A DNA stretch of 40,568 nucleotides from Propionibacterium acidifaciens DSM 21887 (GTDB lineage Bacteria; Actinomycetota; Actinomycetes; Propionibacteriales; Propionibacteriaceae). Every line of letters begins with the position of its first letter. Positions within the stretch are counted from its first letter, which is position 1. The position numbers and the translations under genes were made by a program. This document shows positions 26,759 through 36,445 of the stretch, in pieces. The notes under the pieces are model-generated. The model searched no databases and was not told the DNA's origin. It saw only the letters and a list, made by a program, of their open reading frames with translations. Location: NCBI RefSeq assembly GCF_000426605.1, contig NZ_AUFR01000028.1, positions 1-40,568 of the forward strand, given 5' to 3'.

Positions 26759-28219
26759 TCAGGCGCCCCGAGCGGTCACGGCGCGGGCGGCGACGGCGAA
26801 GTCGTCGCCGCGCTGCGCATAGCCGGGCCACATGTCCTTCGAGGCGCAGCCGGGGGCCATGAGGACCGTGTCGCCGGGGACGGCCATCGCGGCGGCGCGG
26901 CGCACGGCCTCGGCCATGAGCGCGGTGTCGGTTCCGTCGAGGACGACGACCGGGACCTCGGGGGCGTGCTCGGCGAGGGCGTCGGCGATGAGCCGGCGGT
27001 CGGCGCCCAGCAGGACGACGCCGCGCAGCCGCTCCCGGTGGGCGTCGATGAGCCCGCCGAACGAGGTGCCCTTGGCCTGGCCCCCGGCGATCCACACGAT
27101 GTGCTCGAAGGCGCGCATCGAGGAGTTCGCCGCGTGCGGGTTGGTGGCCTTGGAGTCGTCGACCCAGCGCACCCCGCCGGCCTCGGCGACCGTCTCGATG
27201 CGGTGTCCGCCGAGGTCGAGCTCGCGCAGCCCTTGGCCGACGGCCGGCGCCGCGACGCCGAAGCTGCGGGCCAGGGCGGCCGCGGCGAGGGCGTTCTCGA
27301 CGTTGTGCGGGGCGTAGGGCCGGACGTCGTCGAGCGATGCGAGCGGCAGGGCCGAGGTCTGGCGCTGCGCGATGAAGGCGCGGTCGACGAGCTGGTCGTC
27401 CACGACGCCCAGCTGCGCGACCTGCGGGACGCCGAGGGTGAAGCCGATGGCGCGGGCCCCCTCGACGACGTCGGCGTCGGCGACCATCTCGCGGGTGGCC
27501 GGCTCGGCGGCGTTGTAGACGCATGCGTGGTGCACGCCGTGGAGGATGCGCGCCTTGTCGGCGCCGTAGGCGGCCATCGCCGCCGCGGTGTCGCCGGCGT
27601 AGTCGTACCACTCGAGGTGGTCGGCGTGGAGGTTGAGGACCGCGGCCGAGTGGAGGGCCAGCGAGGGCGACCAGTGCAGCTGGAAGCTCGACAGCTCGAC
27701 CGCGAGGACCTCGTAGTCGGCCGGATCGTTGATGGCCTCGATGATCGGACGGCCGATGTTGCCGACGGCCGCGGAGCGGAAGCCTCCGGCCCGCAGCATC
27801 GAGTCGAGCATCTGCGTCGTGGTCGTCTTGCCGTTGGTGCCGGTGATCCCCAGCCAGGCGATCGAGCGGCCGGCGGGCACGAGGCGCCAGGCGAGCTCGG
27901 GCTCGCCCCAGATCGGCACGCCCGCCCCGGCGGCCTGGGCGAGCAGCGGCCAGTCGGGGCGCCAGCCGGGCGAGGTGATGACGACGTCGGCGCCGTCGGG
28001 CAACCGCGCGCTCGAGCCGGGGCCGAGGCCCACCCGCGCGCCGAGGGCCTCGAGGATCCGGGCGTGCTCGTGCAGCGACTCGTCGTCGCCGTCGTCGAGG
28101 ACGGTGACGGAGGCGCCCAGCTCGAGCAGCGCGTCGGCTGCGGCGTACCCGGAGGTGCCCAGGCCCGCGACGACGGCATGGGCCCTCCCCCACGGGCTGG
28201 TCCTGTCGGCACCGGCCAT
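26759..28219 (-). CDS. murD: UDP-MurNAc-L-alanine--D-glutamate ligase
   Basis: This encodes 486 residues. MurD adds D-Glu to UDP-MurNAc-L-Ala. [17 protein letters not shown] is the N-terminal UDP-binding loop, [15 protein letters not shown] the ATP loop, and the lysine-carbamate and metal residues are in the central domain ([19 protein letters not shown]). The C-domain has [13 protein letters not shown] 28219 is chosen because GAAGGA lies 4 nt upstream; GTG 28231, nearer the mraY stop, would add four residues. It is coupled closely to ftsW. Confidence 0.93.
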   Translation of the reverse strand: MAGADRTSPWGRAHAVVAGLGTSGYAAADALLELGASVTVLDDGDDESLHEHARILEALGARVGLGPGSSARLPDGADVVITSPGWRPDWPLLAQAAGAGVPIWGEPELAWRLVPAGRSIAWLGITGTNGKTTTTQMLDSMLRAGGFRSAAVGNIGRPIIEAINDPADYEVLAVELSSFQLHWSPSLALHSAAVLNLHADHLEWYDYAGDTAAAMAAYGADKARILHGVHHACVYNAAEPATREMVADADVVEGARAIGFTLGVPQVAQLGVVDDQLVDRAFIAQRQTSALPLASLDDVRPYAPHNVENALAAAALARSFGVAAPAVGQGLRELDLGGHRIETVAEAGGVRWVDDSKATNPHAANSSMRAFEHIVWIAGGQAKGTSFGGLIDAHRERLRGVVLLGADRRLIADALAEHAPEVPVVVLDGTDTALMAEAVRRAAAMAVPGDTVLMAPGCASKDMWPGYAQRGDDFAVAARAVTARGA

Positions 28220-28235
28220 CCAGTCCTTCACGATG

Positions 28236-29330
28236 TCACCAACCCCATATCCAGCCGCCGTAGAACAGTGCGAGGGCCACGGCCACGCACACCCCGCAGA
28301 TGATCCAGAAGCGGATCACCACCGTGACCTCGTCCCAGCCGACCATCTCGAAGTGGTGGTGGAGCGGGGCCATCTTGAACACGCGCCTGCCGTGCGAGAG
28401 CTTGAAGTAGCTCACCTGGATCATCACCGAGGCGGTCTCGATGACGAAGAGCATGCCGAGCACGATGAGCAGCAGCTCGGTGCGGGTGTAGATCGACAGG
28501 GCGGCCATCGCGGCGCCGAGCGCCAGCGAGCCGGTGTCGCCCAGGAAGATCTTCGCCGGCTTGGCGTTCCACCACAGGAAGCCGAAGCAGGCGCCCGCCA
28601 GAGCGATCGACACCACCGCCAGGTCGTTCGGGTCGCGCACCGTGAAGCAGCGCGGGCCGTGGTTGCCGCCGGTGACGCACCACTGGTTCGCCTGGAAGAT
28701 GCTGATGAGGGCGTAGGCGGCGAAGACCATCGTCGAGGCGCCGGTGGCCAGGCCGTCGAGCCCGTCGGTGAGGTTGACGGCATTGGAGCCGGCGGTGATG
28801 AGCAGGGTCATCCAGATGATCGCCACGACGACGGGCAGGCGGAGCCAGTCGATGTCGTGGACGAGCGAGATCGCGACGGTGGCGGGGCGGGCGCCGACGT
28901 TCTTGGCGACCTGGGGGTCGGCGGCGGCGGGGAACAGCAGGGAGGCGACGCCGAACAGGACGCCGATGAGGCCCTGCCCGATCATCTTCCCGCGCGGCGT
29001 GAGGCCGAGGGATCTCTGCTTGGAGATCTTCGTCCAGTCGTCCAGGAGGCCCACGAGGCCCGTCGCGACGAAGACGGCGAGCACGAGCAGCCCGGAGACC
29101 GTGACCGAGGAGCGGGAGATGAGGTGCGCCAGGAAGTAGGCGAGGACGACGGCGAGGATGACGACGGCGCCGCCCATGGTGGGCGTGCCCCGCTTGGTGC
29201 GGTGGCTCGTGGGGCCGTCGTCGCGGATGAACTGGCCGTAGCCGCGGTGCACGAGCAGGACGATGAAGTAACGGGTGCCCACGAGTGTGGCGGCCATGGC
29301 GATGATCGCCGCCGAGAGAATCGTGATCAT
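28236..29330 (-). CDS. mraY: Phospho-N-acetylmuramoyl-pentapeptide transferase
   Basis: This encodes 364 residues with about ten membrane helices. MraY moves phospho-MurNAc-pentapeptide to undecaprenyl phosphate, making lipid I. Catalytic blocks are [19 protein letters not shown] (Asp-Asp), [24 protein letters not shown] and PLHHHFE. ATG 29330 overlaps the murF stop (ATGA). It is of typical length and in the standard order between murF and murD. Confidence 0.96.
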   Translation of the reverse strand: MITILSAAIIAMAATLVGTRYFIVLLVHRGYGQFIRDDGPTSHRTKRGTPTMGGAVVILAVVLAYFLAHLISRSSVTVSGLLVLAVFVATGLVGLLDDWTKISKQRSLGLTPRGKMIGQGLIGVLFGVASLLFPAAADPQVAKNVGARPATVAISLVHDIDWLRLPVVVAIIWMTLLITAGSNAVNLTDGLDGLATGASTMVFAAYALISIFQANQWCVTGGNHGPRCFTVRDPNDLAVVSIALAGACFGFLWWNAKPAKIFLGDTGSLALGAAMAALSIYTRTELLLIVLGMLFVIETASVMIQVSYFKLSHGRRVFKMAPLHHHFEMVGWDEVTVVIRFWIICGVCVAVALALFYGGWIWGW

Positions 29331-30787
29331 CGCGCAGTACCTTCCTCGTCACGGTCGATGAGCTGTGCGGTGACATCCTCGAGCGCCAGCACGCGACTGG
29401 CCTTGACGAGCACGACATCGCCCGCGCCCAACTCTAGTGACCCGGCGACATCCGCCTTGTCCGCCGCCCGGGCGTTGGTCCCGGGCCCGGCGGCGGTCGC
29501 GCCGGCGACGAGCGCGCCGGCGTGCTCGCCGACGGCGACGAGCTCGTCGTAGCCGAGCGAGGCGGCGAGCGCGCCGATGTCCCGGTGCAGGGCGTCGGCG
29601 TCGGGGCCGAGCTCGGCCATGTCGCCGAGCACGGCGATGACCCGGGCGTCCGGCCGCTCGGCCCGGCGCGCCGCGCCCATGGCCGCGACGGCGCGCAGCG
29701 CGGCGGCCGTCGAATCGGGGTTGGCGTTGTAGCAGTCGTTGACGATCGCCGCGCCGCGGGCGGTCTCGACCAGCTCCATGCGCAGCGGCGAGCGGGTGCG
29801 GGCTCCGCTGAGCGCCGCACCGACGGAGCCGAGCGGGGCCCCCGCGGCCAGTGCCATGGCGGCGGCGGCGGCGGCGTTGGGGACCTGGTGGGCGCCGACG
29901 AGCCCGAGGCGCACCGGGACCCGGCCGTGGACGCCCTCGCGCAGGGCGTGCAGGGTGAACGCGCCGCGCTGGAGCGCGTCGAGGGCGATGTCCTCGGCCC
30001 AGACGGCCAGCTCGGCGTCGCCGGCCGGCCGGCCGGCGACCGACCAGCGGGCGATGCGGGCACCGGTGCGCCCGGCCATGGCCGCGACGAGCCGGTCGTC
30101 GTCGTTGAGGACCGCCCAGCCGTCAGCGGGCAGGGCCTCGAGGATCTCGACCTTGGCCCGGGCGATCGCCTCCCGGCTGCCGAACTCGCCGAGATGGGCG
30201 GTGCCGATGTTGAGCACGGCGGCGATGCGCGGCGGGACCATCGCGCACAGCGTCCTGATGTGGCCGATCCCCCGGGCGCCCATCTCGGCGACGAGGAAGC
30301 GGGTGCGCTCGTCGACGCCGCAGGCGGTGAGGGGGACGCCGATCTCGTTGTTGTGGTTGCCGTCCGGGCTGACGGTGGGGCCGAGGCGCTCGAGCACCTG
30401 GGCCAGCAGGTCCTTCGTCGAGGTCTTGCCGCTGGAGCCGGTGATGGCGAGGGTCGTCATACCGCGCCGGTCCTCGACGTCGACGAGCGCGCGGGCCAGA
30501 GCGGCCAGCGCCGCCGCGGGGTCCGGGACGACGAGGCGCGTCAGCGGCGCCCCGACGTCGTGGCCGACGACGGCCGCGGCGGCGCCCCGCTCGGCCGCCG
30601 CCGCGGCGAAGTCGGCGCCGTCGACGCGCTCCCCCGGCAGGCCGATGAACAGGGAGCCGGCCGTGGCGGCGCGGTTGTCGATGACGACGTCGGGGCCGAC
30701 CGGGACCTGCCCGTCGCCGACGACGGACGGCTCGATGCCCGCGGCCGCCAGGAGCCGCGCGAGGCGCTGTGCGCTGGTGACCCGCAC
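29327..30787 (-). CDS. murF: UDP-MurNAc-tripeptide--D-alanyl-D-alanine ligase
   Basis: This encodes 486 residues. MurF adds D-Ala-D-Ala to complete the pentapeptide. ITGSSGKTSTKDLLAQVL is the ATP loop, GNHNNEIGVPLT the substrate block, VAEMGARGIGHI the metal-binding Glu segment, and NDCYNANPDS the C-domain motif. The GTG at 30787 is 1 nt after the murE stop with GGAGGGG about 8 nt upstream. It overlaps mraY at its end. Confidence 0.95.
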   Translation of the reverse strand: MRVTSAQRLARLLAAAGIEPSVVGDGQVPVGPDVVIDNRAATAGSLFIGLPGERVDGADFAAAAAERGAAAAVVGHDVGAPLTRLVVPDPAAALAALARALVDVEDRRGMTTLAITGSSGKTSTKDLLAQVLERLGPTVSPDGNHNNEIGVPLTACGVDERTRFLVAEMGARGIGHIRTLCAMVPPRIAAVLNIGTAHLGEFGSREAIARAKVEILEALPADGWAVLNDDDRLVAAMAGRTGARIARWSVAGRPAGDAELAVWAEDIALDALQRGAFTLHALREGVHGRVPVRLGLVGAHQVPNAAAAAAMALAAGAPLGSVGAALSGARTRSPLRMELVETARGAAIVNDCYNANPDSTAAALRAVAAMGAARRAERPDARVIAVLGDMAELGPDADALHRDIGALAASLGYDELVAVGEHAGALVAGATAAGPGTNARAADKADVAGSLELGAGDVVLVKASRVLALEDVTAQLIDRDEEGTAR

Positions 30788-30788
30788 G

Positions 30789-32384
30789 TCAGTTCCCCTC
30801 CGGCACGCCGCCGGGGCGCACCCCGTCGTCCTCGGCGGCGCCCGCGCGCAGCCGCGCCCACTCCTGGGCGATCACCGCCGTGTCGTCGAAGGGGTGGCGC
30901 ACCCCGTCGACCTCCTGCGTCGTCTCGTGGCCCTTGCCCAGCACGGCCACGGCGTCGTCGGGGCCGGCCAGGGCCAGGGCCCGGGCGATCGCGCTGCGGC
31001 GGTCGCCGCCGTCGATGACCTCGGCCCGGCCGATGCTGCGCGCGCCCGCCAGCACGGCGGCCCGGATGCTCGCCGGCTCCTCGGTGCGGGGATTGTCGTC
31101 GGTGACGACGACGACGTCCGCGTGCTGGGCCGCGATCCGGCCCATCGGCTCGCGCTTGGCCCGGTCGCGGTCGCCCCCGGCGCCCACGACGGCGATCGTG
31201 CGGCCGCGCACCGCGGCCAGCGCGGAGGCCACCGCCTGGGGCGTGTGGGCGAAGTCGACGTAGATGCGCGGGGCCGGGGCGGGCAGCGGGACCCGCTGCA
31301 TGCGCCCGGGGACCTGGGCCGCCGCGAGACCAGGCAGGGCGGCGTCGAGGTCGACGCCGCACAGGTCCAGCATGGCCGCGCAGGTGGCGGCGTTGGCGAC
31401 GTTGTAGCGCCCGGGCAGGGCGATGTCGAAGTCCAGGCGGCGGTCCGCCGCGTCGAGTTCGACGTGCTCCCCGCCGGACGCGGTGCCCTCGAAGCCCAGC
31501 ACCCGGTAGTCGGCGCCGGCGCCGAAGCCGAAGGTGGCCAGGTCGACGCCGCCGGCGGCCCGCACCCGTTCGGCGAGGACGCGGCCCCACTCGTCGTCGG
31601 CGTTGACGACGGCGCGGCGGGTCATGTCCGGGGCGAAGAGCCGGGCCTTCGCCTCGAAGTAGGCCTCCTGCGTCCGGTGGAAGTCGAGATGGTCCCGCCC
31701 GAGGTTCGTGAAGGCGGCGGCGTCGAAGCGCACCCCGGTGACCCGGTCGAACGCGAGGGCGTGCGAGCTGACCTCCATCGCCACCGCGTCGGCGCCCCGC
31801 TCGGCCATGGCGGCCAGCAGCCCCTGCAGGTCGCAGGACTCGGGCGTCGTCACGGTGCCGCGGGGGCTGGACAGGGCGCGCCCGTCCAGGCGGAAGCCGA
31901 TGGTGCCGATCGTGCCGACCCGGTGCCCGGCCGCGCGCAGGGCGGCCTCGAGCAGGAAGGCGGTCGTCGTCTTGCCGTTGGTGCCGGTGACCCCGACCAT
32001 GAGCAGCCCGCGCGAGGGATCGCCGAACAGGCGGGCGGCGAGATGGGCCATCGCCACCCGCGGGGAGTCGGCGACGACGACGGGGACGCCGGAGCCGGCC
32101 GCGAGCGCGGCGCCCTCGTCGTCGGTGAGGACGGCCGCCGCCCCGGCCCCGGCGGCCTGGGCGGTGAAGCGCGCACCGTGGGTGCGAGTGCCGGGCAGGG
32201 CGACGTACAGGCAGCCGGGCCCGACCTGCCGGGAGTCGAGGGTGAGGTCGACGAGGACCGTGCCGCCGGCGTCGGCCGGCACGCGCAGGCCGAGCCCGGT
32301 CGCGAGCTCGTCCAGCCGTCGGGGTCGGACGGCGGACGGACGCAGGGCGCGTTCGCTGCTCTCGGGCGCAGGTGCACTCATCAC
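30789..32384 (-). CDS. murE: UDP-MurNAc-L-Ala-D-Glu--(probable) diaminopimelate ligase
   Basis: This encodes 531 residues. MurE adds the third amino acid to the stem peptide. DLTLDSRQVGPGCLYVAL is the UDP-binding part, [12 protein letters not shown] the ATP loop, and TVTTPES, MEVSSHALAFDRV and TNLGRDHLDFH the catalytic parts. The C-domain has VVVTDDNPRTEEP; the DNPR form is typical of ligases using meso-diaminopimelate, whereas lysine-adding enzymes usually differ there. The start GTG 32384 has GGAG 8 nt upstream; ATG 32381 follows directly. It overlaps the ftsI stop. Confidence 0.93.
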   Translation of the reverse strand: MMSAPAPESSERALRPSAVRPRRLDELATGLGLRVPADAGGTVLVDLTLDSRQVGPGCLYVALPGTRTHGARFTAQAAGAGAAAVLTDDEGAALAAGSGVPVVVADSPRVAMAHLAARLFGDPSRGLLMVGVTGTNGKTTTAFLLEAALRAAGHRVGTIGTIGFRLDGRALSSPRGTVTTPESCDLQGLLAAMAERGADAVAMEVSSHALAFDRVTGVRFDAAAFTNLGRDHLDFHRTQEAYFEAKARLFAPDMTRRAVVNADDEWGRVLAERVRAAGGVDLATFGFGAGADYRVLGFEGTASGGEHVELDAADRRLDFDIALPGRYNVANAATCAAMLDLCGVDLDAALPGLAAAQVPGRMQRVPLPAPAPRIYVDFAHTPQAVASALAAVRGRTIAVVGAGGDRDRAKREPMGRIAAQHADVVVVTDDNPRTEEPASIRAAVLAGARSIGRAEVIDGGDRRSAIARALALAGPDDAVAVLGKGHETTQEVDGVRHPFDDTAVIAQEWARLRAGAAEDDGVRPGGVPEGN

Positions 32385-34318
32385 GGCTCGTACTCCAGGG
32401 GTTCGGTGTCGATCGGGACCTCAGCACTCGGGAGAACACCGTAGCGCGGCAGCGCCGCCGACATGAGCATGCGGGAGGTCGGCATGGCAACCGTGCCGCC
32501 GTACTGGTCCCGCACCTCGACGACGGTGTAGACGAGGATCTGCGGGTCCTCGATCGGGGCGACGGTCACATAGGACGACATGTAGCGGTGCGCGTCGTAC
32601 TGGCCGGTCGTCTGGTCGATCACCTGGGCCGTGCCCGACTTGCCGCCCATCCGGTAGCCGGAGATCATCCGTCCCTGCTGGCCCGTTCCTCCGGCGGTGA
32701 CCGCCTCCATGAGGTCCCGCACCTGGCCGCTGGCCCGCTCCGAGATGACCCTCCGGGAGCTCCGCTCCGGCAGGGGCACCGCGGCTCCGTCGGCGCCGGT
32801 GGCCCCGGCGATGATCGTCGGGCGGTGGTAGACGCCGCCGTTGGTCGCGGCGGCGAGCGCGGCGGCCATCTGGACGGCGTTGGCCGAGAAGCCCTGGCCG
32901 AACGCCATGTTGTCGCGCGTGTAGTCGGGCATCGACGCGTCCGGCAGGTAGCCGTCGGTCTCGCCGGGCAGTTCGATGCCGCTGGCGGCGCCGAAGCCGA
33001 AGCCGGCCATGTACTGCCGGTAGGCGGCGGCGTCCATCTGGCGCAGCAGGAGCGCCGAGCCGATGTTCGAGGAGTGGTAGAAGACCCCGCGGGCCGTGTA
33101 GTGCTTCGTGTCGGCGTGCCTGTCGGCGTCCTTGATCTCGCCGTCCCCCGAGGCGAGCGAGGCGGGGACCTCGACCTTCGTGTCGGGGTCGGCCAGGCCC
33201 TGGTCGAAGAGCGCCGCGTTGGTGAAGACCTTGGCGACCGAGCCGGGCTCGTAGGCCTCGGTGATGGCCCGGTTGCCCAGGTCGTCGGCGTCGGCCGCGC
33301 CCGGGGCGTTCGAGTCGTAGCCGGGCGTGGTGGCCAGGGCGAGGATCTCGCCCGTCTTGGCGTTCATGACGACCGTCGAGGCGCTCAGCGCGTTGTACTC
33401 GGCGGCCTGGGAGGCGAGCAGCTGCTGGGCCGTGTACTGGAGCCCGGAGTCGATCGTCAGCGTGTAGGTGGTGCCGTCGGTCGCGTCCTTGAGGGTGTTG
33501 TCGGCGAGCGGGATGCGGCCGTACTGGCCCGACTCGTACTGCTCGAAGCCGTCGGCGCCGGCGAGCTGCGCGTCGGCGTAGTACTCGAAGCCCCCCGCGC
33601 CGGCCCCCTCGGAGTTGACGAAGCCGACGACATTCGAGGCGAGCGTGCCCGAGGGGTACACCCGGATCGGGTCGTCCTCGCTCGTGATGCCGTAGAGGCC
33701 CTTGTTGCCCAGCACGTCGGTGGCCTCGTCGAGGGCCTGGTGGAGCTGCTCGTAGGTGTCGGCGCTCACCCTCTCCTCGAGCACCTCGTACTGGTCGGCC
33801 GAGCCGTCGTCGTTGGTCGTGCGGGTCAGGGCCGGGAGGTAGTCGGTGGTCGCGCCGCCGAGGAAGTTGACGAGGACCTCGGCGATCTGGTGGGGGGTGC
33901 GCTCGGCCAGGTCGGCCGCCTGCTCGTCGGTCAGGCCGCCGGTGTTGTACCCGTTGGCGCTGATCGCGGTGGGGTCGGCGATGACCTTCACCGCCGGCTG
34001 GGTGCTGGCCAGCACCTCGCCGTTGCGGTCGAGGATCGCACCGCGGGTGGCCTTGATCGTGCGGGTGTGGGTCATCTTCTCGGCCGCGGCCTGGGCGTTG
34101 GCCGCCGAGTCGAGCCCCTGCAGCTGGAAGGCCCGGGCCGCCAGGGCGAGGGTGAGCACGACGATGAGGCCCATGGCGATGCGCACCCGGAGGGTGGTCG
34201 AGCCCCGGCGCGGACCGTGGGCCGACGAGCCGGCCGGACGCCCCGACGGGGGACGTCGGCCGCCCCCGCGCGCGGCCGACGGGCGGGACGAGTGGGAGCG
34301 GGGACGGGAGGAGCCCAT
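32381..34318 (-). CDS. ftsI: Septal penicillin-binding protein, FtsI/PBP3 transpeptidase
   Basis: This encodes 645 residues. A Ser/Arg/Pro-rich cytoplasmic tail (1-44) and one membrane helix (about 45-65) precede the pedestal (TRGAILDRNGEVLA) and the transpeptidase domain. The active-site motifs are Ser360-Val-Ala-Lys363 in EPGSVAK, Ser-Ser-Asn (416-418) in YHSSNIG, and Lys-Ser-Gly-Thr (560-563). The first motif is SVAK rather than the common STFK/SVFK. FtsI crosslinks septal peptidoglycan with FtsW. ATG 34318 overlaps the ftsL stop by one base. No PASTA domain is seen. Confidence 0.94.
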   Translation of the reverse strand: MGSSRPRSHSSRPSAARGGGRRPPSGRPAGSSAHGPRRGSTTLRVRIAMGLIVVLTLALAARAFQLQGLDSAANAQAAAEKMTHTRTIKATRGAILDRNGEVLASTQPAVKVIADPTAISANGYNTGGLTDEQAADLAERTPHQIAEVLVNFLGGATTDYLPALTRTTNDDGSADQYEVLEERVSADTYEQLHQALDEATDVLGNKGLYGITSEDDPIRVYPSGTLASNVVGFVNSEGAGAGGFEYYADAQLAGADGFEQYESGQYGRIPLADNTLKDATDGTTYTLTIDSGLQYTAQQLLASQAAEYNALSASTVVMNAKTGEILALATTPGYDSNAPGAADADDLGNRAITEAYEPGSVAKVFTNAALFDQGLADPDTKVEVPASLASGDGEIKDADRHADTKHYTARGVFYHSSNIGSALLLRQMDAAAYRQYMAGFGFGAASGIELPGETDGYLPDASMPDYTRDNMAFGQGFSANAVQMAAALAAATNGGVYHRPTIIAGATGADGAAVPLPERSSRRVISERASGQVRDLMEAVTAGGTGQQGRMISGYRMGGKSGTAQVIDQTTGQYDAHRYMSSYVTVAPIEDPQILVYTVVEVRDQYGGTVAMPTSRMLMSAALPRYGVLPSAEVPIDTEPLEYEP

Positions 34319-34830
34319 CAGCCACTCGCCTGGGGGCTCGGAGCGGGCCCGGAGCCCGTCGGGGACGACGCCGGGGCGCTGGACGACGCCGACGCGGAGG
34401 AGCCGGCCGACGGTCCGCCGGACGGGGCGCCGGCCGTCGGGACGGCGACCCCGGGCATCTCGGTGCCCTCCATCGGGACGGGCGTGCCGTGACTCGCACC
34501 GTCGGGCATCTGGACGATGAGGGGGTTCGTGTTCGGCACCATGCCGAGGGCCGCGGCCATCGAGGCGAGGGAGTTCGTGGTGCTGAGCCTCTCCACCTCG
34601 CCCTGCAGCGCCGCCTCGTGGTGGGAGGCCTGCTCGGCCTGGTTCTGCAGCTGCTCGAGCTGGGTCTGCTGGTCCTGGATCTGGGTGCTCAGGACGACCA
34701 CGCCGCCCAGGCCGATGCCGAGCATGCCGATGAGCACCAGGACGAAGGCGCCGTTGGACAGACGCCGTCCGCCGTGGCCGTCGGGGACGAGGACGCGCGG
34801 ACGGGCGCGGCGGGGTCTGCGCGCGGACAT
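34318..34830 (-). CDS. ftsL: FtsL-like divisome membrane protein
   Basis: This encodes 170 residues and is identified by position and architecture rather than sequence. A basic N-terminus (RRPRRARPR) is followed by one membrane helix (about 28-50), a short coiled coil (about 51-90, rich in Gln, Leu and Glu) and a C-terminal Pro/Ser/Ala/Gly-rich tail of about 60 residues. FtsL/septum-formation initiator proteins link FtsQ to FtsW/FtsI. The tail is longer than usual. ATG 34830 overlaps the rsmH stop by one base (TGATG). Confidence 0.75.
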   Translation of the reverse strand: MSARRPRRARPRVLVPDGHGGRRLSNGAFVLVLIGMLGIGLGGVVVLSTQIQDQQTQLEQLQNQAEQASHHEAALQGEVERLSTTNSLASMAAALGMVPNTNPLIVQMPDGASHGTPVPMEGTEMPGVAVPTAGAPSGGPSAGSSASASSSAPASSPTGSGPAPSPQASG

Positions 34831-35822
34831 CAGCACCGCCCCCCGTCGACCGGCCGGATGCGCTCGAGGACGCGCAGCCGGGCCGATGCGGCGCGGGGGT
34901 TCCGCGCGATCTCCTCGGCGGCGGGCCGGGCGGCGCCGCGGGTGACGAGCGCGAAGCGCGCGCGCAGGTGCTCGGGGACGACGGGCAGGCCGGGCGGCGC
35001 CGCGTCCTCGGCGGCCGCGGCGAAGGCCCGTTTGACGATGCGGTCCTCCAGCGAGTGGTAGGCCAGGACGGCCGCGCGCGCATGCACATCCATGCGGTCC
35101 AGCATGACAGGCAGGACGCCCGACAGCGCGTCCAGCTCGCCGTTGACCTCGATGCGCAGCGCCTGGAAGACGCGGCGGGCCGGATGCCCGCCCTGGCGTG
35201 CCCGCACCGCCGCCGGCAGGGCGCCGGTGATGGTCCGGACGAGGCGGGCGGAGGTGGTGAAGGGCTCGCGCTCGCGCTCGGCGACGACCGCCCGCACGAT
35301 GCGCCGGGCCTGGCGCTCCTCGCCGTAGTCGCGCAGGACGCGGACGAGCTCGTCGGGGGCGTAGCCGTTGAGGACGTCGGCCGCCGTCACGGAGCCCCGG
35401 GTGTCCATGCGCATGTCGAGCGGGGCGTCGACGCGGTAGGCGAAGCCTCGGTCGACGCGGTCGGCCTGCAGGCTCGACAGGCCCAGGTCGAGGAGCATGG
35501 CGTCGATGCGCTCGACGCCGACCCCCGCCAGGACCCGGTCGAGCTCGTCGAAGCGGGCCCGTACCAGGTGGACGCGGCCGCCGAACCGGGCCAGGCGTCG
35601 TCCGGCGAGCTCCAGCGCATCGGCGTCGCGGTCGATGCCGACCAGGACGGCGCCCGGGTTCCGGTCGAGGACGAGGCTCGCGTGCCCCGCCATGCCGAGG
35701 GTGCCGTCGACGTAGACGGCGCCGGGACGCCCGAGGGCGGGGGCGAGGTGGGCGGCGACGGCCTCGGCCATCACCGGGACGTGGACCGCGGCGGGGTCGA
35801 CGCCGGTGCCCGGCTCGGTCAT
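34830..35822 (-). CDS. rsmH: 16S rRNA (cytosine-1402-N4) methyltransferase
   Basis: This encodes 330 residues. HVPVM followed by [15 protein letters not shown] is the S-adenosylmethionine site, [16 protein letters not shown] the catalytic region, and [16 protein letters not shown] and [14 protein letters not shown] the C-terminal signature. It methylates the N4 of C1402 in 16S rRNA. ATG 35822 has GGAGG 5 nt upstream and is preferred to a longer frame reaching 35879. It follows mraZ by 114 nt, a spacer that can fold into a long hairpin. It is also called mraW. Confidence 0.96.
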   Translation of the reverse strand: MTEPGTGVDPAAVHVPVMAEAVAAHLAPALGRPGAVYVDGTLGMAGHASLVLDRNPGAVLVGIDRDADALELAGRRLARFGGRVHLVRARFDELDRVLAGVGVERIDAMLLDLGLSSLQADRVDRGFAYRVDAPLDMRMDTRGSVTAADVLNGYAPDELVRVLRDYGEERQARRIVRAVVAEREREPFTTSARLVRTITGALPAAVRARQGGHPARRVFQALRIEVNGELDALSGVLPVMLDRMDVHARAAVLAYHSLEDRIVKRAFAAAAEDAAPPGLPVVPEHLRARFALVTRGAARPAAEEIARNPRAASARLRVLERIRPVDGGRC

Positions 35823-35843
35823 GACGTCCTCCCCCGAAGTGGA

Positions 35844-35937
35844 ACTGCGGCATCCGGTTCCAACCCGAGCCGGGGTCACCTGGCGCCGGGGAAGGTGCGC
35901 CAGGGGATCAGCCCGGGTCGAAGCCGCATGCCGCAGT
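35844..35937 (-). ncRNA. Three-tier hairpin in the mraZ-rsmH spacer (candidate structured RNA)
   Basis: In the minus-strand RNA, three nested stems can form. The outer stem has 10 bp (ACTGCGGCAT at 35928-35937 with 35844-35853, starting at the last base of the mraZ stop). The middle stem has 8 bp (35911-35918 with 35863-35870) and includes one G-U wobble that would be an A-C mismatch on the plus strand. The inner stem has 8 bp (35897-35904 with 35879-35886). The spacer contains no gene. It could be an attenuator, a processing site or a regulator of rsmH translation; no known RNA family was recognised. Confidence 0.5.
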
Positions 35938-36374
35938 CAGCGATCAGCATCACCCGCGAGGATCTCTCCGTTCATGTCGGCGAAGACGTCCTCCTGGGCG
36001 GCGGAGTAGTTCTCCCAGGCGGTGCAGTCCCAGACCTCGACCCTGTTGATGGCGCCGACGACGACGATCTCCTTGTCGAGCCCCGCGTAGGAGCGCAGGG
36101 TCGCCGGGATCGTCACTCGCCCCTGCTTGTCCGGCACCTCGTCGCTCGCCCCGGCCGCCAGCATGCGCTGGAAGTCGCGGACCTGCTTGAGCGTCGCCGG
36201 GGCGGTGCCCACCGACCGGGTCATGGCGACGAAGGTGGCCATCGGGTAGATCGCCAGGCAGCGGTCCTGGGACCGCGTGATGACGAGGCCGCCGGCCAGT
36301 TCGTCGCGGAACTTCGCCGGGAGGAAGAACCGGCCCTTGTCGTCGAGCTTCGGGGTGTGGGTACCCAGGAACAT
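35937..36374 (-). CDS. mraZ: MraZ transcriptional regulator of the dcw cluster
   Basis: This encodes 145 residues with two AbrB-like halves. FLGTHTPKLDDKGRFFLPAKFR begins the first, and VPDKQGRVTIPATLRSYAGL the second; each has the DxKGR/DxQGR-xxxP motif of the DNA-binding loop. MraZ forms rings and binds repeats upstream of its own gene, usually repressing dcw transcription. The ATG at 36374 has GGGGGAGG about 3 nt upstream. Four TGGAG repeats lie 37-71 bp upstream of the start codon and are the likely operator. Confidence 0.95.
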   Translation of the reverse strand: MFLGTHTPKLDDKGRFFLPAKFRDELAGGLVITRSQDRCLAIYPMATFVAMTRSVGTAPATLKQVRDFQRMLAAGASDEVPDKQGRVTIPATLRSYAGLDKEIVVVGAINRVEVWDCTAWENYSAAQEDVFADMNGEILAGDADR

Positions 36375-36410
36375 GGGCCTCCCCCTTCACTCGCCGACCG
36401 AGGACGTTTG

Positions 36411-36445
36411 CTCCACTATGCTCCACGATACTCCATTTCACTCCA
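36411..36445 (-). promoter_or_regulatory. MraZ operator: four TGGAG boxes with 10-bp spacing
   Basis: On the minus strand TGGAG occurs exactly at 36441-36445, 36431-36435, 36421-36425 and 36411-36415, one per helical turn. The 5-nt spacers differ. MraZ operators known from E. coli are TGGGN boxes separated by 5 nt, so the layout is the same with a changed fourth base. A -10-like TATCGT (36425-36430) falls among the boxes, so binding would block the promoter. Confidence 0.75.

Noticed and set aside
32372-34492. Long plus-strand open frame opposite ftsI
   Set aside because: Antisense shadow of FtsI, which has a complete set of transpeptidase motifs.
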